From: Neolewinella litorea
GTDB taxonomy: Bacteria > Bacteroidota > Bacteroidia > Chitinophagales > Saprospiraceae
Length of the DNA: 64,000 nt
NCBI RefSeq assembly: GCF_004803465.1
Contig: NZ_SRSF01000001.1
Coordinates: forward strand, 620,501-684,500
Direction of reading: 5' to 3'
The notes under the pieces are model-generated. The model had not been told where the DNA came from. It did not search any database and saw only the letters and a program-made list of their open reading frames with translations. Shown one piece after another: positions 53,190 to 62,258 of this stretch (position 1 is its first letter; each line of letters opens with the position of its first letter). Made by a program: the position numbers and the translations under genes.

Positions 53190-55307
53190 CTACCGGCGTT
53201 TAAGTCGTATGGCGTTACCGATGACTACCACATCGGAGAAGGCCATGAAGAGTGCCGCCCACATGGGGTTAAGATAGCCCAGGGCAGCCAGGGGGATCGC
53301 GACAATGTTGTAGCTGAACGCCCAGAACAAACTCTCCTTGATCGTACGTACGGTGAGGTCGGCAATGCGTTTGCCCTCGATCAATACAGACAGGTCATCG
53401 CGCATCAGGACCACCTGGGCGGCGTCCAGTGCCACGGCACTTGCGCCGCCCAGACTGATGCCGAGGTCCGCCCGACTGAGCGCCGCGGCGTCATTAATCC
53501 CGTCCCCCACCATGGCGGTGGGTTGCTCTCCGCTCAGGCGGCTGATCCGTTCGAGTTTCTGGTCGGGAAGTTGCCCGGCAAACACCTCATCTATTCCCAC
53601 CTGTTCGGCTACCCGTTCTGCCTTCGAAGGTCGATCTCCGGTAAGCAGTACGGTCTTGACACCGCGGTCGTGCAACTGGCGAATCATCGCCGCGGTACCT
53701 GGTCGAACGGTATCGATCAGGGTCAGAGAAGCCAGCACTTGGTTGTCCTTGCGCAGGACCACGTCCGCGTCGAGGGATTCATCCTTCGCGGCACCCAGGT
53801 AAAATGGCCCGGCGGAAAGCCCAAGGCCGGGCGTTTCCGCTACCGAAAATTCACCCCTCCAATTTTGGTAGTCGACATCATCCGCCTCGACCATGGACTG
53901 ACGGGCAAGGTACTCCCGCACCGCGCCGGCGATGGGATGACTGCTGTACCCTTCCAGGTCGTAAATCAAACGGTGAATCCAGGCAGGATTCTGGTTTGGG
54001 GCGATGCGGAAATCACCCACCTCAAGTTCACCCGTAGTCAGCGTTCCGGTCTTGTCGAAAACCATCTGGCGGATGCCGGCGAAGGTTTCCACCGTGCTCC
54101 CCCCGCGGATCAGCAGTCCGGTGCGCGCCAGTCTGCCTACACCGACCATCACCGCCGTAGGGGTAGCCAAACCCATGGCGCACGGACAGGATATAAGTAA
54201 CACCGCTACGGCGTTCATGAAAGCTTGCGTGGCGGAGGCGTAGCCGGTCCCCCAACCTATCAGGAAGGTCAGTATACTGATTACAATGACCACCGGCACG
54301 AATACCGCGCTGATGCGGTCGGCCAGCCGTTGAAGTTGGGGTTTATCGCTCTGGGCGGTTTTTACCAACTCGATAATCCTGGCCAGTGTGCCGTCCCGGT
54401 AGGTTTCCGTGACCTCCACCGTAGTCTGACCGGAAACCACCACGCTACCGCCCAGCACTTGATCACCGACGGCCTTTTCCACCGGCAGGCTTTCGCCCGT
54501 CAACATGGCTTCGTTAACCGTTAGCTGACCCTGGCGTACGATTCCATCGAGGGGGATGCGGTCTCCGGTATTCACGCGCACCTGCGCACCCGGCTGGACT
54601 TCATCAACTGGCAGGCTTACGAGCGTACCGCTGGGCATCAGAACCTGGGCGCGGTCTTCCTTGAGGGCAGTCAGTGCCCCAATGGCGGTGGTGGTCTTTT
54701 CGACGGCCCGGGCTTCCAGCCAGTTGCCTACCAATACCAGGGTAATGATCGTAGCCGCCGTCTCGAAAAAGTAATACTGGGGGTTCTGCCAGTAGAGGCC
54801 GATAAGACTATAGATAAAAGCCGCGGTGGCGCCCAGAAAGATCAGGACGTCCATGTTGAGCATACGGGCACGCAGGCCGGACAGCGCGGATCGCCCGAAG
54901 TAAAGTCCGCCAATCCAGTATACAGGAGCCGTCAGCGCGAGTTGGATCCAGCCATTATCCAGGGGTGAGTGTACCCCGGCCATCATCAGGAAGTGATTCA
55001 GCAGTAAGGGAAGGGTGAGCGCCGCACAAATCACCAACCGCTGGCGGGCCGTCAACCCCGAGGAAAGACCGGTAGTCGTTTCGTCATTATCGTCCACAAC
55101 CGTATAACCCAGCTTCTCGATCCCAGCTTTTACGGCACCCGCGTCCAGCGCCCCATCGTCACGGCGGTAACGGACCTCTCGGGTCTGGAAATTGACCATC
55201 ACATCCTGGAGACCCTTACGCTCGAGGAAGCGGCTAATCGACATGGCGCAGTTGTTGCAGTCCATGCCTTCCACCCGTAATTCTATGATGTCTGACCGTT
55301 TTGTCAC
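53190..55307 (-). CDS. Heavy-metal translocating P-type ATPase (copper type)
   Basis: A P1B-ATPase of 705 aa that exports copper. Residues 1-70 are a metal-binding domain with GMDCNNC; then the actuator motif TGES, the CPC metal site in TM6, the phosphorylation site DKTGT, HP in SSHPIA, and the hinge GDGINDA. YN-x4-P in TM7 is intact, but TM8 has M-A-F-S-D where the copper consensus is M-x-x-S-S. Start is a GTG that opens the metal-binding domain. The gene overlaps the 5' region of the radical SAM frame. Confidence 0.88.
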   Translation of the reverse strand: MTKRSDIIELRVEGMDCNNCAMSISRFLERKGLQDVMVNFQTREVRYRRDDGALDAGAVKAGIEKLGYTVVDDNDETTTGLSSGLTARQRLVICAALTLPLLLNHFLMMAGVHSPLDNGWIQLALTAPVYWIGGLYFGRSALSGLRARMLNMDVLIFLGATAAFIYSLIGLYWQNPQYYFFETAATIITLVLVGNWLEARAVEKTTTAIGALTALKEDRAQVLMPSGTLVSLPVDEVQPGAQVRVNTGDRIPLDGIVRQGQLTVNEAMLTGESLPVEKAVGDQVLGGSVVVSGQTTVEVTETYRDGTLARIIELVKTAQSDKPQLQRLADRISAVFVPVVIVISILTFLIGWGTGYASATQAFMNAVAVLLISCPCAMGLATPTAVMVGVGRLARTGLLIRGGSTVETFAGIRQMVFDKTGTLTTGELEVGDFRIAPNQNPAWIHRLIYDLEGYSSHPIAGAVREYLARQSMVEADDVDYQNWRGEFSVAETPGLGLSAGPFYLGAAKDESLDADVVLRKDNQVLASLTLIDTVRPGTAAMIRQLHDRGVKTVLLTGDRPSKAERVAEQVGIDEVFAGQLPDQKLERISRLSGEQPTAMVGDGINDAAALSRADLGISLGGASAVALDAAQVVLMRDDLSVLIEGKRIADLTVRTIKESLFWAFSYNIVAIPLAALGYLNPMWAALFMAFSDVVVIGNAIRLKRR

Positions 55308-55379
55308 GAACTAAATGTTGATATAAAACTTCTAGGTTTAACGCCCGAATGGGCCAAACAGTTAACCAAACCATAGCAT

Positions 55380-56201
55380 ATGAAGATCTTAAATACCTTC
55401 CTTCTCATCAGTCTGCTCGGCATTTTCGCCTGCGGTGGCGACACCCAGGAGGACAACATGGACCAGGGTGGAGTGACCGAGGAGGGTTCCGACATGATCG
55501 GCGACGGTAACCCCGGCAACGAAAACATTCAATTGACGGATATGCCCCCCACGGAGGGCTTCCCGAACGCCAGCATCGACGACTGGAAGTACGAGAAGGG
55601 CACCTTCAACTACCAGGTCAGTGGCTACACCTTCGGCAAGATCACCGACGACGCGGAACAACTGATGTGCGCCAACTCCGACCAGGGACAGCACGTGCAC
55701 CTCATCATCGATAACGAGCCCTACATCGCCAAGTACGAACCCACCTTCGACCAGCCGATTGCCGACGGAGAACACTACATCCTGACCTTCCTGAGCCGCA
55801 GCTACCACGAGTCGATCAAGACGCCCGCCGCCCACCGCGTCGTAAAGGCGAATGTATCCGACGGAAGCTTTACCAGTTCCCAGGAAGTAACCGAGCCGAT
55901 GCTGTTCTACAGTCGCCCCAAAGGCACCTACGTCGGGCGCGCCGAAACCGAAAACGTTATGCTCGATTTCTACCCCGTCAACGTTACCCTCGGTGGGGAA
56001 TACACCGTAATGGCGAATGTCAACGGCAAGGAATTCACCATTGACGAGTGGAAACCTTACTACCTGCATAACCTGCCGATGGGTGAAAACACCGTGACGC
56101 TTACCCTGATGCGCGGCGACAGCATCGTCGACGCTCCCCTGAACCCCGTGCGCAGAACCTTTACGTTGGAGGCCAACCCGGCCGAGGAAGCCAGCCGCTA
56201 A
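55380..56201 (+). CDS. Lipoprotein of unknown function
   Basis: A 273-aa lipoprotein with lipobox IFAC (Cys18), followed by an acidic Gly/Asp/Glu-rich linker of about 30 residues. The mature domain is beta-rich (HVHLIIDNEPYIAKY, TFTLEANPAE) and looks like two Ig-like sheets. No family is recognised. It is divergent from the copper ATPase with a 72-base shared promoter region, so it could be linked to metal handling. A terminator shared with the convergent symporter gene follows. Confidence 0.7.
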   Translation: MKILNTFLLISLLGIFACGGDTQEDNMDQGGVTEEGSDMIGDGNPGNENIQLTDMPPTEGFPNASIDDWKYEKGTFNYQVSGYTFGKITDDAEQLMCANSDQGQHVHLIIDNEPYIAKYEPTFDQPIADGEHYILTFLSRSYHESIKTPAAHRVVKANVSDGSFTSSQEVTEPMLFYSRPKGTYVGRAETENVMLDFYPVNVTLGGEYTVMANVNGKEFTIDEWKPYYLHNLPMGENTVTLTLMRGDSIVDAPLNPVRRTFTLEANPAEEASR

Positions 56202-56230
56202 CCAAATCCCCAACGGGATACCCAGGAGTG

Positions 56231-56267
56231 AGAAAGCCCCGGTTGCGCACGGCAATCGGGGCTTTCT
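56231..56267. terminator. Bidirectional intrinsic terminator
   Basis: A 16-bp stem (56231-56246 with 56252-56267, one G-T pair) with loop GCACG lies between the convergent lipoprotein and symporter genes. TTTCT in one arm and AGAAA in the other provide short U-rich ends on both strands. Confidence 0.75.
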
Positions 56268-56290
56268 CTTGCTAGATGGTCGATAACAAC

Positions 56291-57871
56291 CTACTCGAAG
56301 CGGGTGATCTCACCGCTTGCCACCCGGTCGCGGTAACTGCGCAGGGCACGCTTCACGTTGGGCATCAGGATGTACAGGCCCAACACGTTGGGGAAGGCCA
56401 TGGCGAAGATCATGGCGTCTCCAAAATCGAATACGGCGGAAGCCGAGATGGCCGATCCGATGACCACGAAGATGCAGAAGATGATCTTGTAAATGGCTTC
56501 GTTGGTCTTAGATTCGCCGAAGAGGTAGGTCCACGACTTCAGTCCATAGTACGACCAGCTGATCATGGTGGACAAGGCGAAGAGGATAACGGCGATGGAC
56601 AGGACCACCGGAAACCAGCTGATGACCGTTTCGAAGGCCGCGGAAGTCAGGGTAATGTCGCCGACCGTTCCCTCGACCTTATTGGCGAATGCCGCTTCGG
56701 CACCGTACCCGCCGTAGTTGGTGATGATGATTACCAGGGCGGTCATCGTACAGATCACCACGGTATCGATGAAGGGTTCCAGCAGGGCCACCACGCCTTC
56801 GCTGACGGGTTCGTCGGTCTTGGCCGCGGAGTGGGCGATGGAGGCGGAGCCTACACCGGCTTCGTTACTGAAGGCCGCACGCCGGAAACCCTGAATGAGG
56901 ACGCCTATGATTCCGCCATAGAGGGCGTCGGCGTTAAAGGCACCGTTGAAGATAGTCGCGAAGGCGGCGGGGATGTCCGCGATGTGGTAGCCTAGTACCA
57001 CCAGCGCGCCAAGCACGTAGATGCCCACCATAAAGGGCACTACTTTATCGGTAACCTTGGCGATACTCTTGATGCCCCCGATGATGATGAGTCCGACGGT
57101 AAGCGACATCGCCACTCCGAAGATCCAGCCGCGGCCGTAGAAGAAGCTGTCTACCCCGCCGGTCACTTCGGTGAGCTGCTGGGTAGCCTGGTTGATCTGC
57201 ACCATATTGCCGCCGCCGAAGCTGCCGCCGATACAGGCGATGGAGAACATGACCGCAAGCACTTTGCCCAGCACGCCCCAGCCCGGACCCTTTTCCTTAA
57301 GGCCTTTGTCCAGGTAGTACATCGGACCGCCGGACACCGAGCCGTCGGCGTGAACGTCGCGGTACATCAGGCCCAGGGTACACTCAACGAATTTCGAAGT
57401 CATGCCTAACAGGCCCGCAATGATCATCCAGAAAGTAGCGCCGGGGCCACCGAGGGCCACCGCGAAGGCGACACCGGCGATGTTGCCTACGCCTACCGTG
57501 CCCGAAAGGGCGGCCGTAAGGGCCTGAAAGTGGGAAACTTCGCCTTCATCGTCGGGATCGTCAAACTTGCCGCGCACGACATCCAGCGCGTGTTTGAAGG
57601 CGGTAATGTTGATGAAGCCCATGTAAACCGTAAAGACCGTAGCGCCTACGATAAGCCAGGGTAAAACGAAGGGAATCTCAAAACCACCGATGGCGATGGG
57701 ATAAAAGACAACGGATTCCACCGCCCGGGTAATGGGCTCGAAAACAGCTTGAATTTTTTCGTCGATGGTGGGTCCAGTCGTCTCCCGCCCCTCATCAACG
57801 AGCGGGTCCTGGGCGAATGCCAGCACCGGCAAAAGAAGGGAAGATAGAAAAAAGTAAAAGCGTTTGGCCAT
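56291..57871 (-). CDS. Sodium:alanine symporter (AGCS family)
   Basis: A 526-aa inner-membrane amino acid transporter of the AGCS family that takes up alanine or glycine with sodium. Family segments are clear: [57 protein letters not shown]. An N-terminal signal-like helix (PVLAFAQ) precedes about 10 hydrophobic helices, an unusual extra for the family, seen in Bacteroidota. A TACCTTAC box lies upstream. Confidence 0.93.
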   Translation of the reverse strand: MAKRFYFFLSSLLLPVLAFAQDPLVDEGRETTGPTIDEKIQAVFEPITRAVESVVFYPIAIGGFEIPFVLPWLIVGATVFTVYMGFINITAFKHALDVVRGKFDDPDDEGEVSHFQALTAALSGTVGVGNIAGVAFAVALGGPGATFWMIIAGLLGMTSKFVECTLGLMYRDVHADGSVSGGPMYYLDKGLKEKGPGWGVLGKVLAVMFSIACIGGSFGGGNMVQINQATQQLTEVTGGVDSFFYGRGWIFGVAMSLTVGLIIIGGIKSIAKVTDKVVPFMVGIYVLGALVVLGYHIADIPAAFATIFNGAFNADALYGGIIGVLIQGFRRAAFSNEAGVGSASIAHSAAKTDEPVSEGVVALLEPFIDTVVICTMTALVIIITNYGGYGAEAAFANKVEGTVGDITLTSAAFETVISWFPVVLSIAVILFALSTMISWSYYGLKSWTYLFGESKTNEAIYKIIFCIFVVIGSAISASAVFDFGDAMIFAMAFPNVLGLYILMPNVKRALRSYRDRVASGEITRFE

Positions 57872-57897
57872 TGGGGTAAGTGTAAATTAGTAAAGGC

Positions 57898-57905
57898 GTA
57901 AGGTA
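57898..57905 (-). promoter_or_regulatory. -7 box of the symporter gene
   Basis: The minus strand reads TACCTTAC 27 bases before the start codon at 57871. Confidence 0.45.
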
Positions 57906-57977
57906 GGAACTTTTTAAAAGCTTATTTCCGACACCGAAAGGAGTCAACCCATCGGGGGGGCTTTTCCGTACATATAC

Positions 57978-57985
57978 TACCTTAC
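57978..57985 (+). promoter_or_regulatory. -7 box of the ECF sigma gene
   Basis: TACCTTAC lies 10 bases before the ATG at 57995; transcription would start about 5 bases before the ATG. Confidence 0.5.
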
Positions 57986-57994
57986 CTCCAGAAC

Positions 57995-58582
57995 ATGGCC
58001 ACAACAACCCCTGCGACCGATACCGAACTCTTTGACGCCCTGCGGGGTGGCAAGTCGGCCGCCCTGGATGAGTTGTTCCGCCGCTACTACGTCGACCTCT
58101 GCCGCACCGCCGTCCGATTCGTCATGGATGAAACGACGGCCGAAGACATCGTACAGGAAGTGTTTACCGGCCTCTGGACGAAGCGCGCCAAGCTGCCTTC
58201 CGACACCCAGGCCGTGGGCCCATACCTGCGCCGCGCCGTGCGCAACCGTAGCCTGAATTACCTGCGGGACCGCAAACGGATTCCCGTCGACGACGGAGAA
58301 ATGCCGGATATCACGGCCGATGCCGCCCAGGAACCGGGAATGGGCATGGAACGGGCGGAAACCCAGCAGCGCATCACGCGCGCCATCGACCGGCTGCCGG
58401 AGCGGTGTCGACTGGTCTTCGTTATGAGTAAAGTGGAGAATATGAGCAACCGCGAGATCGCGGAGGGGCTGGACATCTCCGTCAAAACGGTGGAAAATCA
58501 GATGACCCGCGCCTATAAATTTCTACGGGAGTGGCTGGCCCTGTTATTGCCCTTTATCTTTTGCTGCCTATGCTTAATTTAG
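57995..58582 (+). CDS. ECF RNA polymerase sigma factor
   Basis: A 195-aa ECF sigma factor of the Bacteroidota expansion type, directing RNA polymerase to target promoters. Region 2 (AEDIVQEVFTGLWTKR, with YLRRAVRNRSLNYLRD) and region 4 (LPERCRLVFVMSK...ISVKTVENQM helix-turn-helix) are intact. The last 18 residues form a hydrophobic tail (LALLLPFIFCCLCLI), which could attach the protein to the membrane. It is the first gene of a FecI-FecR-TonB-receptor cascade: FecR, the receptor and a DUF4249 lipoprotein follow. Confidence 0.9.
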   Translation: MATTTPATDTELFDALRGGKSAALDELFRRYYVDLCRTAVRFVMDETTAEDIVQEVFTGLWTKRAKLPSDTQAVGPYLRRAVRNRSLNYLRDRKRIPVDDGEMPDITADAAQEPGMGMERAETQQRITRAIDRLPERCRLVFVMSKVENMSNREIAEGLDISVKTVENQMTRAYKFLREWLALLLPFIFCCLCLI

Positions 58583-58647
58583 ACCCACCCAGTCAGCTAA
58601 CGGACCAAAACCACCAAAAGGGGAACGACAGCTTAGGGGGTGGAACC

Positions 58648-58655
58648 TACCTTTG
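58648..58655 (+). promoter_or_regulatory. -7 box of the fecR-like gene
   Basis: TACCTTTG, exact consensus, 39 bases before the ATG at 58695. It suggests the anti-sigma gene can be transcribed separately from the sigma gene. Confidence 0.5.
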
Positions 58656-58694
58656 GGGTCTTCCCGACGAAGCTACCACTCACGCAACGTCCTA

Positions 58695-59555
58695 ATGAGC
58701 TTAGAACAAAATGACATCGACCAGTTGGTTACCATGTATCGGGAGGATTTTACCCCCGATGTCGACCGCGGTCTACGTCAGCTCCATGGTCGCCTGAAGC
58801 CCTCCGCCGGCCGGATCCGCCGCCTTCCACGCCGCCGCCTCCTGGCCGTTGCCGCCGTGGCACTGCTGGTCATTGCCGCCGCCGTGGTGTTGTTGACCCG
58901 CGACCAACAAACTTACCTGATAAACGATTCGGACGCCCTTGCGGAGTACCAATTGCCCGACGGTACGTCCCTGACCCTGCAGGGGGGCAGCCAGGTGAGA
59001 TACGACCCGAATACTTACAATCTTGACGCCCGCCGTCTCAGCCTGGATGGGCAAGCCTACTTTGAAGTTGTTCCGGATCAGGGTCGGCCCTTCATCGTCA
59101 GCAATGGGACGGCCGCCCTCCACGTTACGGGGACCGCCTTTAACCTTCGCTCGCGCAACGAAGAGATGGAAGTTGAGGTTTCCGAAGGCTCCGTCATCCT
59201 TCAAAAAGGAACTGAAAAACTTAGCGTAGCCGCCATGGAGTGTGCCATGGCCAAGCCGGGTGCCCCCATGATCCACCAGCCGGCCCCCAATCTGAACCAT
59301 CACGCCTGGCGCACCGGGGTCCTGAAGTTCAACCACACCCCCCTTGAGGAGGTCCTCTCGTACTTGTCCGACAACTGGGGTATTAAGTGCGAGTGGAAGG
59401 ACGGCAAGGTCTGTTCCTATACCGTCAGCGGCAGTTACCGGGGCGGGGACGCGGGTTCCGTGTTAATGGATATCGCAGAACTAGGTGGGGTCAAGGTCCG
59501 TTCCACCGGTACCGATGGCAAACACTTCCTGCTCGAAGGCTCCTGCAGCCAGTAA
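58695..59555 (+). CDS. FecR-family anti-sigma regulator
   Basis: A 286-aa inner-membrane protein that holds and signals to the ECF sigma factor. Cytosolic N-terminal part (about 1-50), one transmembrane helix (LLAVAAVALLVIAAAVVLL, near 55-75), then a periplasmic FecR domain with the strands LPDGTSLTLQGGSQVRYDP, RRLSLDGQAYFEV and HVTGTAFNLRS. The C-terminal 80 residues (HHAWRTGVLKFNHTPLEEVL) match the FecR C-terminal domain. ATG 58695 is used; a TTG at 58653 overlaps the promoter box. It receives the signal from the receptor that follows. Confidence 0.9.
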   Translation: MSLEQNDIDQLVTMYREDFTPDVDRGLRQLHGRLKPSAGRIRRLPRRRLLAVAAVALLVIAAAVVLLTRDQQTYLINDSDALAEYQLPDGTSLTLQGGSQVRYDPNTYNLDARRLSLDGQAYFEVVPDQGRPFIVSNGTAALHVTGTAFNLRSRNEEMEVEVSEGSVILQKGTEKLSVAAMECAMAKPGAPMIHQPAPNLNHHAWRTGVLKFNHTPLEEVLSYLSDNWGIKCEWKDGKVCSYTVSGSYRGGDAGSVLMDIAELGGVKVRSTGTDGKHFLLEGSCSQ

Positions 59556-59567
59556 ACCCGGCCACCC

Positions 59568-62258
59568 ATGACGTGGCCGCGCTGCTCCTTTGCTGTCTTC
59601 CTTGCGGTCTGCGTGCCCTTCTTGCTTTTTGCCCAAACCGACAGTCTGTCCCAGCGATATACCCTCGCCGCAGGCGAGAAATTGCTGGAAGATGCACTGA
59701 TCGCCCTTACCGAGGCCGGCGCGGAACTTAGTTACCGGCCAGACCAACTCCCCGACATCGTGGTACAGGTACCTGCCGACTCCTATACGGTCGCAGGATG
59801 GCTGGATTTGCTCCTGCGGGATACTGAACTGACGTACGTCAGAGGAGCAGCCGGCTACCTGATCCTTTTGGATCGTGAGTTGACGGATCAGCGGTTCACT
59901 CTATTTGGTATGGTTTCCGACGGGCAGTCCGGCGAGCGCCTGATCGGCGCTACGGTGCAGTTGCTGGACGAACAACTGGGTACCTACACCAACGAATACG
60001 GTTTCTATACCATCGCCACCCCCGGGGGACGCCGGCGCCTGCGCGTCACCTATATAGGATACCGTCCATTGGAGACCGAGTTGATTCTGCGGTCCGACAG
60101 CCTGCTAAATCTTAATCTTCAACCCAATCGGGAGTTGCCGCAAGTCATCGTCACCTCCACCCACGGGCGGGAGGGTGAGGCACGGTACTTCGAGACCGGC
60201 ACCCGGATCGGTCGGGCAGAGGTGGATCAACTGGGTGGTCCCGGAGGGGAGGACGATCCCCTCCAACTGGCGCGGTTGCTGCCTGGGGTTACCAGCGGTG
60301 CCGACGGCATCGGGGGCATACTCATCCGCGGCAGCGAAGCCGGGCACAATCTCATCCTGCTCGACGGGGTACCGGTCTACGGCCTGAGCCACGCGGGTGG
60401 CCTGTTCAGTATTTTCAGTAACCAGGCGATCCGGCGAATCGATTTATACAAGGATGCGTTGCCAGCCCGCTTCGGGGGCAGGATCGGGGGCGTGCTTGAC
60501 GTACACACCCGCGACGGGAACCAATACGAAAATGAGCTCACGGTGGGCAGCAGTCTGCTGTCCGCCCAATTGGCAGCGGAGGGGCCCATCCGGACCGGAG
60601 AGAGCTCGTTCCTGCTCACCGGCCGGTACTTTTGGGCCAGCAGCCTTTTGCGGCAGTACAGCGAAGTGTATAAAGAAAAGCGGGGCCGCAAGGGGTCAAC
60701 CGACTACGACGTATACGACGTCAACCTCAAGCTGAATCAGAAAGCGGGCGACCGCGGCAGGATCTACTTCAGCCTGTATTCCGGGGTAGACGACTACCAT
60801 AACAACAGCTGGCAATCCCGTACACTGGTACCGCCCAGTGATGCGGGCACGGTGTTCGTTTACAACACCCCTACGTTCCGGTCCGAGCGCGTACGCTGGG
60901 GTAACACCGTGGGTGCCCTGCGGTACAACCACGTGTTCAGCGATCGGACGTTCGGCAATTTTCGGCTCTCGTATTCCGATCTACAGACCCAATCTGCATT
61001 CGAACGATACGACAGCATCCTGGAGGTGACCAACCACATCTTCGAAGGCCAACTTTTCAGCGGGCGATACTATTCCCAAATCCGGCAACTCGGGGCTGCT
61101 TTTGACGGGCAGCACGGCATGGGTCATGCTACTACCCTACGGTTCGGCCTGGAAGCCAACGCACACCGTTTTCTGCCCCAGCTCATGACCGGGGAAAGCC
61201 GACTGACCAGTTTCCCTACCCTGGACGCTGCGGACATTCACCGGCCGGTTGAGTTCAACAATTACCTCTCCTACGAAAGTAAATGGCGCCGACTCTACTA
61301 CCGGCTGGGGCTCCGCGGCAGTTACTGGCGCAACGGCGGTGTGGATTACGTCAATCTTTCGCCCCGGCTCCTTTTGGCAGGCCCCCTTAGTGAGTCCCTG
61401 GATTGGCAACTGAGCTACGATCGCACCGTCCAACCGGTTCACCTGCTCAACAGTTTCGTTATTGGGCTTCCCTCCGACCTCTGGGTGCCCTCTGCGGCGG
61501 GGATCGCTCCAGCCAGTTCGCCGCGATTCAGTGGTAAATTAGTCTGGTCGCCGAAGTCCGAATGGACCCTGACCTCTTCACTCTACTACAAGCGGATGCG
61601 CGGGCTCATTGCCTACTCCGAGGGTAGGCAGTCATCTCTTACCTGGATGGAGAACCTGAGCCGGGGTTCCGGCGAGGCATACGGTTGGGAGATGGTCGCT
61701 CAGCGAAGCCGGGGCCGCTTTCGGGGTTGGATGAGCTATACGCTGGCGCGCAGCGACCGCACGTTCGACCGTAGCATCAACCAGGGAATGACCTTTCCCT
61801 TCCGCTACGATCGCCGTCATGCGGTTAATCTTCTGTTAATTTATCAATTAGGGGAACGCACCACGCTGACCGGCAGCTGGCGATTCGAAACGGGTCTGGC
61901 CTACAGTCTTAGCCTCGCTACCCGTACCAATCCTACCGATGATGGTCCCGAAAATATTCCCGTCGTGCTGGAGCGGAACGGATTCCGGATGCCGCCCAAT
62001 CACCGCTTCGACGTCAACCTGCACACCACCCTGAGCGGGCCGGACAGCCGCGTTACCCACTCGATCGACGTGGGGCTTTACAATGTCTACAACCGGCACA
62101 ACCCAGTATACTACGAGATACGGCCCGAGTATTCGGTGGGTGAAGAAGGCTTGGTGAGCCGTGAACAGTTTTACAAGATTTTTGTCGCACCAGTACTCCC
62201 TTCGTTGAGTTATCAGGTTACCATTGGCAAGCCCGTTCGGCCAGAATTTGGCAAATGA
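59568..62258 (+). CDS. TonB-dependent receptor with STN-like N-terminus
   Basis: An 896-aa outer-membrane receptor. Signal peptide residues 1-22. Residues about 25-105 are an STN-like signalling domain (SLSQRYTLAAGEKLLEDALI), which would contact FecR. A carboxypeptidase D-like repeat (FTLFGMVSDGQSGERLIGATVQL) follows, then the plug domain (LLPGVTSGADGIGGILIRGSEAGHNLILLDGVPVY) and a beta-barrel of about 550 residues. It ends EFGK with a short last strand. With the FecR and sigma genes upstream it forms a trans-envelope signalling system; the ligand is not known. Confidence 0.9.
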   Translation: MTWPRCSFAVFLAVCVPFLLFAQTDSLSQRYTLAAGEKLLEDALIALTEAGAELSYRPDQLPDIVVQVPADSYTVAGWLDLLLRDTELTYVRGAAGYLILLDRELTDQRFTLFGMVSDGQSGERLIGATVQLLDEQLGTYTNEYGFYTIATPGGRRRLRVTYIGYRPLETELILRSDSLLNLNLQPNRELPQVIVTSTHGREGEARYFETGTRIGRAEVDQLGGPGGEDDPLQLARLLPGVTSGADGIGGILIRGSEAGHNLILLDGVPVYGLSHAGGLFSIFSNQAIRRIDLYKDALPARFGGRIGGVLDVHTRDGNQYENELTVGSSLLSAQLAAEGPIRTGESSFLLTGRYFWASSLLRQYSEVYKEKRGRKGSTDYDVYDVNLKLNQKAGDRGRIYFSLYSGVDDYHNNSWQSRTLVPPSDAGTVFVYNTPTFRSERVRWGNTVGALRYNHVFSDRTFGNFRLSYSDLQTQSAFERYDSILEVTNHIFEGQLFSGRYYSQIRQLGAAFDGQHGMGHATTLRFGLEANAHRFLPQLMTGESRLTSFPTLDAADIHRPVEFNNYLSYESKWRRLYYRLGLRGSYWRNGGVDYVNLSPRLLLAGPLSESLDWQLSYDRTVQPVHLLNSFVIGLPSDLWVPSAAGIAPASSPRFSGKLVWSPKSEWTLTSSLYYKRMRGLIAYSEGRQSSLTWMENLSRGSGEAYGWEMVAQRSRGRFRGWMSYTLARSDRTFDRSINQGMTFPFRYDRRHAVNLLLIYQLGERTTLTGSWRFETGLAYSLSLATRTNPTDDGPENIPVVLERNGFRMPPNHRFDVNLHTTLSGPDSRVTHSIDVGLYNVYNRHNPVYYEIRPEYSVGEEGLVSREQFYKIFVAPVLPSLSYQVTIGKPVRPEFGK

